A stretch of DNA of 64,000 bases. It comes from Sphaerisporangium aureirubrum (lineage in GTDB: Bacteria; Actinomycetota; Actinomycetes; Streptosporangiales; Streptosporangiaceae). The translations under genes and the position numbers were made by a program. The notes beneath the pieces are model-generated. The model worked only from the letters and a program-made list of their open reading frames with translations. It was not told where the DNA came from and did not search any database. Positions 58,725 through 64,000 of the stretch are shown here, in pieces. Position 1 is the stretch's first letter. Every line of letters begins with the position of its first letter. Where the stretch lies: assembly GCF_042658925.1 (NCBI RefSeq), contig NZ_JBHSRF010000035.1:1-64000 (forward strand), in the 5' to 3' direction.

Positions 58725-59071
58725 CGGGAGAGGATCCCGGGCCGCTGGTCAGGCTCTTCGGACTGACCGGCGGCCGTGCACGCCCACCTGGCGAATCCTT
58801 CAACCTGGTGGCAATCGTCACGACCGTCGGCATGCCCTTCGAGCAGGCGGACCTGACCCCCGAGTACCTGTCCGTCCTCTCGACGTGCCGCAACCCCACC
58901 CCGGTCGCGGACGTCGCCGCGCAGCTGCGCCTGCCGATCAACATCACCCGTGTGATCCTCGGCGACCTGCGGCGCGAGGGCCTCGTGACCATCGAACGAC
59001 CTCAGCCTGCCGCGCAGGCGATCGACGAACGCATCTACAGGGAAGTGCTGCATGCGCTACGTAGCCTCTGA
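58721..59071 (+). CDS. cvnC: DUF742 protein (conservon CvnC)
   Basis: 116 residues of the DUF742 family: LVRLFGLTGGRARP near 9-22 and a winged-helix-like C-terminal part STCRNPTPVADVAAQLRLPINITRVILGDLRREGLV. Start GTG 58721. CvnC proteins are the third conservon component; a role as adaptor or DNA-binding output is proposed, not proven. The next gene begins inside it at 59052. Confidence 0.93.
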   Translation: MTGEDPGPLVRLFGLTGGRARPPGESFNLVAIVTTVGMPFEQADLTPEYLSVLSTCRNPTPVADVAAQLRLPINITRVILGDLRREGLVTIERPQPAAQAIDERIYREVLHALRSL

Positions 59072-59642
59072 TCGGGTCGCGGCCACCGGCGCCGCTCCGG
59101 CGATGGCCATCAAGATCCTCATCGCCGGAGGCTTCGGGGTCGGCAAGACGACCATGGTCGGCTCGATCAGCGAGATCCGCCCGCTGCACACCGAGGAACT
59201 GCTCAGCGAGCGCGGGGTCGGCGTGGACGACGTCTCCGGCGTGGAGGCCAAGACCACCACGACGGTCGCGCTGGACTTCGGGCGGATCACCGTCCGCGAA
59301 GGGCTGTGGCTCTACCTGTTCGGCACCCCCGGCCAGGACCGGTTCTGGTTCATGTGGGACGAGCTGGCCCTCGGCGCGCTCGGCGCCGTGGTGATCGCCG
59401 ACACCCGCCGGCTCCAGGACTGCTTCCCCGCGGTCGACTACTTCGAGCAGCGCGGCCTGCCGTTCGTGGTCGCCGTCAACTGCTTCGACGGCGCCCGCCG
59501 CCACGACCCGCTCAAGATCCGCCGCGCCCTCGGCCTGGACGGCGTGGCCCCCATCCTGATGTGCGACGTCCGTGACCGGAACTCGGTCAGGGACGTCCTG
59601 ACCACCCTGGTCACCTACGCGGTCGGCGGCTCGTTCCGCTGA
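59052..59642 (+). CDS. cvnD: Ras-like GTPase (conservon CvnD)
   Basis: 196 residues. P-loop GGFGVGKTT at 26-34, switch region GVEAKTTTTVALDFG, G3 TPGQDRFWFMW and G4 region NCFDG (Asn-Cys-Phe-Asp instead of NKxD), a hallmark of CvnD proteins. It binds GTP and is expected to switch downstream targets under control of CvnA-CvnC. Two hairpins follow at 59649-59758, so the conservon ends here. Confidence 0.94.
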   Translation: MRYVASDRVAATGAAPAMAIKILIAGGFGVGKTTMVGSISEIRPLHTEELLSERGVGVDDVSGVEAKTTTTVALDFGRITVREGLWLYLFGTPGQDRFWFMWDELALGALGAVVIADTRRLQDCFPAVDYFEQRGLPFVVAVNCFDGARRHDPLKIRRALGLDGVAPILMCDVRDRNSVRDVLTTLVTYAVGGSFR

Positions 59643-59648
59643 CCCCGG

Positions 59649-59758
59649 TGCCGTCCGCCCGGACGGCACGTTTCCCGCGCGTCCCGGACCCTGACCGTCG
59701 TCACCGCGTGGCGGGCGCCGGGCCTTCGCCGAGATGAGGCGCAGGCCCGGCGCCTTTT
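59649..59758 (+). terminator. Two consecutive terminator hairpins after the conservon
   Basis: Stem 1: GTGCCGTCCG/CGGACGGCAC (59649-59670, 10 bp, then GTTT). Stem 2: GGCGCCGGGCCT/AGGCCCGGCGCC (59714-59725 and 59743-59754, 12 bp) followed by TTTT, an unusually canonical rho-independent terminator for this GC content. The remainder of the gap to 60007 has no gene. Confidence 0.85.
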
Positions 59759-60007
59759 CGCCGTGTCCTCACACCGCTCGGGTGGGAGCGCGTCCCGCGT
59801 CGTGGGTATGCCGATGCGGGGCCGCCGGCCGGTGTGTGGAGTATTCCGCTCGGCCGCAAAACCGGTTGATCGGGGAGCAACAGGCTTGGAACGTGAAGAC
59901 TACGCCTGCGACTGTGGCTTCTCGCGCCCCCTTCCGCGCGACCCCCCAGCCCCCTTCACCCGACCACCGCGCCGATCCGCGCTGACACGTAAGGAGTGCC
60001 CTTATTC

Positions 60008-61810
60008 ATGCCTTCCGACGGTAAAGACGCCGACCCTGCCTCTGGTTTCCTGGAAAAGCCCCGCCGCGGCAGAGCCCGCTCGCTGCGGCGGCTCGCGCCC
60101 TACCTCCGTCCCTACGTCCCACGCCTGATCCTCATCTGGCTCGTCACCATGGCCGGTCTCGCCACCAGCGTCGCGATACCGCTGGTGGGCAAGGAGATCA
60201 TCGACGGGCCGGTCGTGCACGGGGACGGCGACGCCCTCCTCGCGCTCGGGCTGCTCGCGCTGGCCCTCGGCGCCACCGAGGCGTTCCTGACCTTCGTGCG
60301 CCGCTGGTCGCAGACCAGGGCGGTGCTCGGGCTGGAGACGGCGATCCGCGACGATCTGTACCGGCATCTGCAGCGGCTGCCGATGAGCTTCCACGGTGAC
60401 TGGCAGTCGGGGCAGCTGCTGTCCCGTGCGACGACCGACCTGTCCACCATCCGGAGGTTCTCGGGGTTCGGGCTGCTGTTCCTCGTCATGAACATCGTGC
60501 AGCTGATCGCGGTGACCGTGCTGCTGCTGCGGATGTACTGGCCGCTCGGGCTGCTCATCGTGGCGGCCGCGGTGCCCATCTTCGCCGTGTCGCTGCGGTT
60601 CGAGAAGAAGTACCGCCGCATCTCCCGCCAGGTGCAGGACATGCAGGGCGACATCGCCACCTACGTGGAGGAGGCGGCGCTCGGGATCCGCACCATCAAG
60701 GCGTTCGGCCGCAGGCCGCACGTGTTCGCCGAGTTCGACGACACCGCGCGCAAGATCTACGGCGTCTCGATGGACAAGGTGCGGCTGGCGTCCCGCTTCT
60801 TCACCTTCCTCGAGGTGATCCCGAACGTCACCCTGGCCCTGGTGCTCCTGCTCGGCGCCATGGCCGTCGGCGCGGGCACGTTGACGCTCGGCACCCTGGT
60901 GGCGTTCATCACGCTGATGCTCCAGCTCGTGTGGCCGATCGCGTCGCTCGGCTACATCCTGGCGATGGCGCAGGAGGCGATGACCTCCGCCGACCGGGTC
61001 ATGGAGGTGCTCGACACCGAGCCGGACATCGTGGGCGGCACCGGCGTGATCGAGCGGCCGCGCGGGCACCTGCGGTTCGAGGGCGCCGGCTTCCGGTTCC
61101 CCGGCGCCGACCGGCCGGTGCTGCGGGACGTCTGGCTGGAGGTGCGGCCCGGCGAGACGGTCGCGATCGTCGGGGCCACCGGGTCGGGCAAGACGACGCT
61201 GACCGCGCTGGTGCCGAGGCTGGTCGACGTCACCGCGGGCCGCGTCACCATCGACGGGCGGGACATCCGCGACCTGACGCTGCCCGCGCTGCGCTCGATG
61301 GTCGCCACCGCCTTCGAGGAGCCGACGCTGTTCTCGATGAGCGTGCGGGAGAACCTCACCCTCGGCCGCGGCACGGTCACCGAGGAGGAACTGCGCGAGG
61401 CGCTGGAGACGGCCCAGGCCACCTTCGCCTACGACCTCCCGTGGGGCCTCGACACCCGGATCGGCGAGCAGGGCATGACGCTGTCCGGCGGCCAGCGGCA
61501 GCGGCTCGCCCTGGCCCGCGCGGTGCTCAGCAAGCCCAGGATCCTCGTGCTGGACGACACGCTCTCCGCCCTCGACGTCGAGACCGAGGCCCTGGTCGAG
61601 CAGGCGCTGCGCGGAGTGCTCGCCGACGCGACCGGCCTCATCGTGGCGCACCGCGCGTCCACCGTGCTGCTCGCCGACAAGGTCGCGCTGCTGCGCGACG
61701 GCACCGTCGCGCACCTAGGCGTGCACCAGGAGCTGCTGTCACGGGTCCCCGAGTACCGGGAACTGCTGGCCCAGGACGCCGACTTCGACCACGAGGAGGC
61801 GCTGCGATGA
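60008..61810 (+). CDS. ABC exporter half-transporter with degenerate ATP site (first of heterodimer)
   Basis: 600 residues: six membrane helices (about 30-310) and an ATPase domain. Walker A GATGSGKTT, signature LSGGQRQR and H-loop VAHRAST are normal. The Walker B end reads VLDDTLSALD, with Asp where the catalytic Glu should be, and the Q-loop reads AFEEPTLFS with Glu for Gln. Such changes mark the inactive site of heterodimeric exporters (TM287/TM288, BmrC/BmrD). ATG 60008 follows AAGGAG; GTG 59996 also lies in frame. It is coupled to its partner by ATGA. Confidence 0.9.
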   Translation: MPSDGKDADPASGFLEKPRRGRARSLRRLAPYLRPYVPRLILIWLVTMAGLATSVAIPLVGKEIIDGPVVHGDGDALLALGLLALALGATEAFLTFVRRWSQTRAVLGLETAIRDDLYRHLQRLPMSFHGDWQSGQLLSRATTDLSTIRRFSGFGLLFLVMNIVQLIAVTVLLLRMYWPLGLLIVAAAVPIFAVSLRFEKKYRRISRQVQDMQGDIATYVEEAALGIRTIKAFGRRPHVFAEFDDTARKIYGVSMDKVRLASRFFTFLEVIPNVTLALVLLLGAMAVGAGTLTLGTLVAFITLMLQLVWPIASLGYILAMAQEAMTSADRVMEVLDTEPDIVGGTGVIERPRGHLRFEGAGFRFPGADRPVLRDVWLEVRPGETVAIVGATGSGKTTLTALVPRLVDVTAGRVTIDGRDIRDLTLPALRSMVATAFEEPTLFSMSVRENLTLGRGTVTEEELREALETAQATFAYDLPWGLDTRIGEQGMTLSGGQRQRLALARAVLSKPRILVLDDTLSALDVETEALVEQALRGVLADATGLIVAHRASTVLLADKVALLRDGTVAHLGVHQELLSRVPEYRELLAQDADFDHEEALR

Positions 61811-63663
61811 CGAGCACGGCCCCCGAGGCGAAGGACCGCGCGACCGCCGAACCGGGGCGCTGGCGCGGCGTCGCCGCCGAGAAGCAGGACGAGCTGCCGG
61901 ACAAGGTGTCGGAGCTGCTGCGGGAGCGGTCCCGGCGGCTGCTCGGCGACCTGCTGCGCCCGCACCGCCGGGCCATCACCCTGCTGATCGCGGTCATCGT
62001 GGTCTCGAACGCGGCCGGGCTCGCGATCCCGTACCTGGTGAAGGTCGGCATCGACTCCGGCATCCCGCCGATGATGCGGCACGAGGGCACCACGACGCTG
62101 TTCGCCGCCGTCGCGGCGATCCTGGCCGCGGCGCTGACCCAGGCGTTCACCCGCCAGGCGTTCCTCCAGATATCCGGACGGATCGGGCAGGACATCCTGC
62201 TGGAGATGCGGCGCCGCGTCTTCGACCACTTCCAGCGGCTGTCGCTGTCGTTCCACGAGCGGTACACCTCGGGGCGGGTCATCGCGCGGCTCACCTCCGA
62301 CATCGACGCGATCGCCGAGATGCTTCAGTCGGGCTTCGACAGCATCGTCACCGCCGTCCTCACCATGGTCGGCACCGCGGTCCTGCTGCTCGTGCTCGAC
62401 CTCCCGCTCGGCGCGGTCGCGCTGGTGCCCCTGCCGATCCTGTTGCTGTTCACCCGGTGGTTCCGCCGCCAGTCGAGCATCGCCTACCGCCGGTCCCGCG
62501 AGGCGGTGGCGCTGGTCATCGTGCACTTCGTGGAGTCGATGACCGGGATCAGGGCGGTCCAGGCGTTCCGCAGGGAGCCGCGCAACCAGGAGATCTTCCA
62601 GGAGCTCAACAACGACTACCGGGACGCCAGCGCGCGCAACATGCGCCTCGCCGCGGTGTTCATGCCGGGCATCAAGCTGATCGGCAACCTCACCGTCGCG
62701 GCCGTGCTGCTGTACGGCGGCTGGCTGGCGCTCCACCACGCGGTCACGGTGGGCGTGCTCGCCGCGTTCCTGCTGTACCTGCGGCAGTTCTACGAGCCGC
62801 TGCAGGAGATCTCCCAGTTCTACAACACGCTCCAGTCGGCCGGGGCGGCGCTGTCCAACCTCTCCGGCGTGCTGGAGGAGCGGCCCGCGGTGGCCGAGCC
62901 CGCCGACCCGGTGCCGCTCGCGCGCCCGCGTGGCGCGGTGCGGTTCGAGGGGGCCGAGTTCTCCTACCTCGACGGGGTGCCGGTCCTGCCCCGGCTGGAC
63001 CTCGCGATACCCGCCGGGCAGATCGTCGCGCTGGTCGGCGCGACCGGCGCGGGCAAGACGACGGTGGCGAAGCTCATCGCGCGCTTCTACGACCCGACGG
63101 CGGGCCGCGTCCTGCTCGACGGCGTCGATCTGCGCGACCTCGACGAGGCCACGCTGCGCCGGGCCGTGGTGACGGTGACGCAGGAGAACTTCCTGTTCAC
63201 CGGCACCGTGGCGGACAACATCAGGTTCGGCCGCCCGTCCGCCACCCCGGCCGAGATCGAGGAGGCGGCCCGCGCGATCGGCGCCCACGAGTTCATCGCC
63301 GGGCTGCCGGACGGGTACCGGACCCAGGTCGGCAAGCGCGGCGGGCGCATGTCGGCCGGGCAGCGGCAGCTCGTGGCGTTCGCGCGGGTCTTCCTCGCCG
63401 ACCCGGCCCTGGTGATCCTCGACGAGGCCACGTCCAGCCTGGACGTCCCGAGCGAACGGCTCGTCCAGCGCGCCCTGCGGACCGTCCTCACCGGCCGCAC
63501 CGCGCTGATCATCGCCCACCGCCTGTCCACCGTCGAGATCGCCGAACGGGTGCTCGTCATGGACTCCGGCCGCGTCGTCGAGGACGGCCCGCCGGAGCGC
63601 CTCATCACCGAGGCCGGCCACTACGCGGGCCTGCACCGCGCCTGGCTGGACAGCCTGTCGTAG
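61807..63663 (+). CDS. ABC exporter half-transporter with consensus ATP site (second of heterodimer)
   Basis: 618 residues. About 50 hydrophilic N-terminal residues precede six helices. ATPase motifs: GATGAGKTT, Q-loop VTQENFLFTG, Walker B VILDEATSSLD with the catalytic Glu, H-loop IAHRLST. The signature reads MSAGQRQL, a weaker LSGGQ variant. Because each composite site in the dimer uses the signature of the opposite subunit, the weak signature here matches the degenerate site of the partner. Expected substrate: drug, lipid or peptide. No local marker identifies it. Confidence 0.92.
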   Translation: MTSTAPEAKDRATAEPGRWRGVAAEKQDELPDKVSELLRERSRRLLGDLLRPHRRAITLLIAVIVVSNAAGLAIPYLVKVGIDSGIPPMMRHEGTTTLFAAVAAILAAALTQAFTRQAFLQISGRIGQDILLEMRRRVFDHFQRLSLSFHERYTSGRVIARLTSDIDAIAEMLQSGFDSIVTAVLTMVGTAVLLLVLDLPLGAVALVPLPILLLFTRWFRRQSSIAYRRSREAVALVIVHFVESMTGIRAVQAFRREPRNQEIFQELNNDYRDASARNMRLAAVFMPGIKLIGNLTVAAVLLYGGWLALHHAVTVGVLAAFLLYLRQFYEPLQEISQFYNTLQSAGAALSNLSGVLEERPAVAEPADPVPLARPRGAVRFEGAEFSYLDGVPVLPRLDLAIPAGQIVALVGATGAGKTTVAKLIARFYDPTAGRVLLDGVDLRDLDEATLRRAVVTVTQENFLFTGTVADNIRFGRPSATPAEIEEAARAIGAHEFIAGLPDGYRTQVGKRGGRMSAGQRQLVAFARVFLADPALVILDEATSSLDVPSERLVQRALRTVLTGRTALIIAHRLSTVEIAERVLVMDSGRVVEDGPPERLITEAGHYAGLHRAWLDSLS

Positions 63664-63673
63664 GCGTCCGGCA

Positions 63674-63710
63674 CACCCCGGGGGACGGTGTGGCGCCCTC
63701 CCCCGGGGTG
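63674..63710. terminator. Bidirectional hairpin terminator
   Basis: A 12-bp perfect stem CACCCCGGGGGA/TCCCCCGGGGTG (63674-63685 with 63699-63710) lies between the convergent ABC exporter and CBM42 genes. Confidence 0.8.
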
Positions 63711-63717
63711 TTGTGCG

Positions 63718-64000
63718 CTACGACGTGACGCGGAACGTCGCGTCCTGCCGCTCGGTGGCGCTGGAGGACGAGCTGAGCGGGTCGATGCGCAGCACGTAGT
63801 TGTAGTGCCGCAGGTAGCGGGTGGGGAAGTTGTAGGAGCGGAAGGAGGACCAGGACGAGTCGGCCAGCCCGGCGGTGCGGTAGAAGGTGGCGTCGGCGCG
63901 GAACGTCGCGGTGTTGTCGTTCTGCTCCAGGCGGATCGCGTAGTCCCAGTGGCGCAGGTAGTTGCCGGGGTAGTTCACCGACTCGAACGACACCCCGGCG
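63718..64000 (-). CDS. C-terminal CBM42 (AbfB) domain of a protein cut by the window edge
   Basis: About 94 residues to a TAG at 63718. FESVNYPGNYLRHWDYAIRL and later YNFPTRYLRHYNYVLRIDP are two repeats of the arabinofuranose-binding beta-trefoil CBM42 (AbfB). ATFRADATF and RQDATFRV are the matching strands. The rest, probably a signal peptide and a glycosidase, lies beyond 64000. It supports arabinan or arabinoxylan use alongside the GH54 enzyme, which here lacks a CBM42. Confidence 0.9.
   Translation of the reverse strand, partial: AGVSFESVNYPGNYLRHWDYAIRLEQNDNTATFRADATFYRTAGLADSSWSSFRSYNFPTRYLRHYNYVLRIDPLSSSSSATERQDATFRVTS

Overview
The window is GC-rich, has a strong G/C bias at third codon positions, and is packed with GTG/TTG starts and ATGA/GTGA-coupled genes. 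It carries a conservon (kinase, Roadblock protein, DUF742 protein, GTPase), SigE-type ECF and LacI regulators, secreted snapalysin, and CBM2/CBM13-tagged glycosidases. This points to a filamentous actinomycete, most likely Streptosporangiaceae (for example Nonomuraea or Streptosporangium). The taxonomy is an inference from gene content only.

Layout. 0-3 kb: a resistance island on the minus strand, with an Erm-type 23S rRNA methyltransferase preceded by a leaderless arginine-rich leader peptide, then arsR and a fused ArsM-ArsN arsenic gene. 3-10 kb: a secreted copper-radical oxidase, an SDR/XRE pair, a glycosyltransferase, a DUF1905 protein and an MFS permease. 10.4-14.3 kb: an iron-siderophore ABC uptake operon behind an IdeR/DtxR box. 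14.4-31.2 kb: SGNH hydrolase, PP2C phosphatase, luciferase-like oxidoreductase, alpha/beta hydrolases, a two-component system whose kinase is fused to a DUF4173-like membrane domain, a CGNR regulator with a divergent hydrolase, an ECF sigma factor with a membrane-bound propeller protein, and a GH30-CBM13 enzyme.

31.5-34.7 kb: a small regulator/membrane-protein pair and a TetR/DUF2306 pair, each next to an unusually ordered operator array. Between them lies a noncoding repeat zone: five 24-25 bp units and a 276 bp element with 58 bp inverted arms. 34.7-42.4 kb: a four-gene FtsX-type ABC operon in which one ATPase has an AbrB-like tail. 42.5-45.4 kb: a lipid-kinase-like protein, a GNAT and a snapalysin.

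45.4-53.1 kb: a polysaccharide-utilisation region with an orphan CBM2-like protein, a broken CBM2/esterase gene, two tandem LacI regulators, GH42 beta-galactosidase and CBM2-GH54 arabinofuranosidase. Together with GH30 at 29.4 kb and a CBM42 gene at the right edge it fits arabinogalactan or arabinoxylan breakdown. Two shared regulatory motifs recur here: a GAAANTTTC palindrome about 180-250 bp upstream of three secreted carbohydrate genes, and a LacI-type site (AGCGCT/AGCGCC core) close to three start codons. 53.2-55.1 kb: a frameshifted orphan xanthine-dehydrogenase FAD subunit and an AraC regulator. 55.5-59.6 kb: the conservon. 60-63.7 kb: a heterodimeric ABC exporter with one degenerate ATP site.

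No rRNA, tRNA, CRISPR array, insertion sequence or integrase was found.
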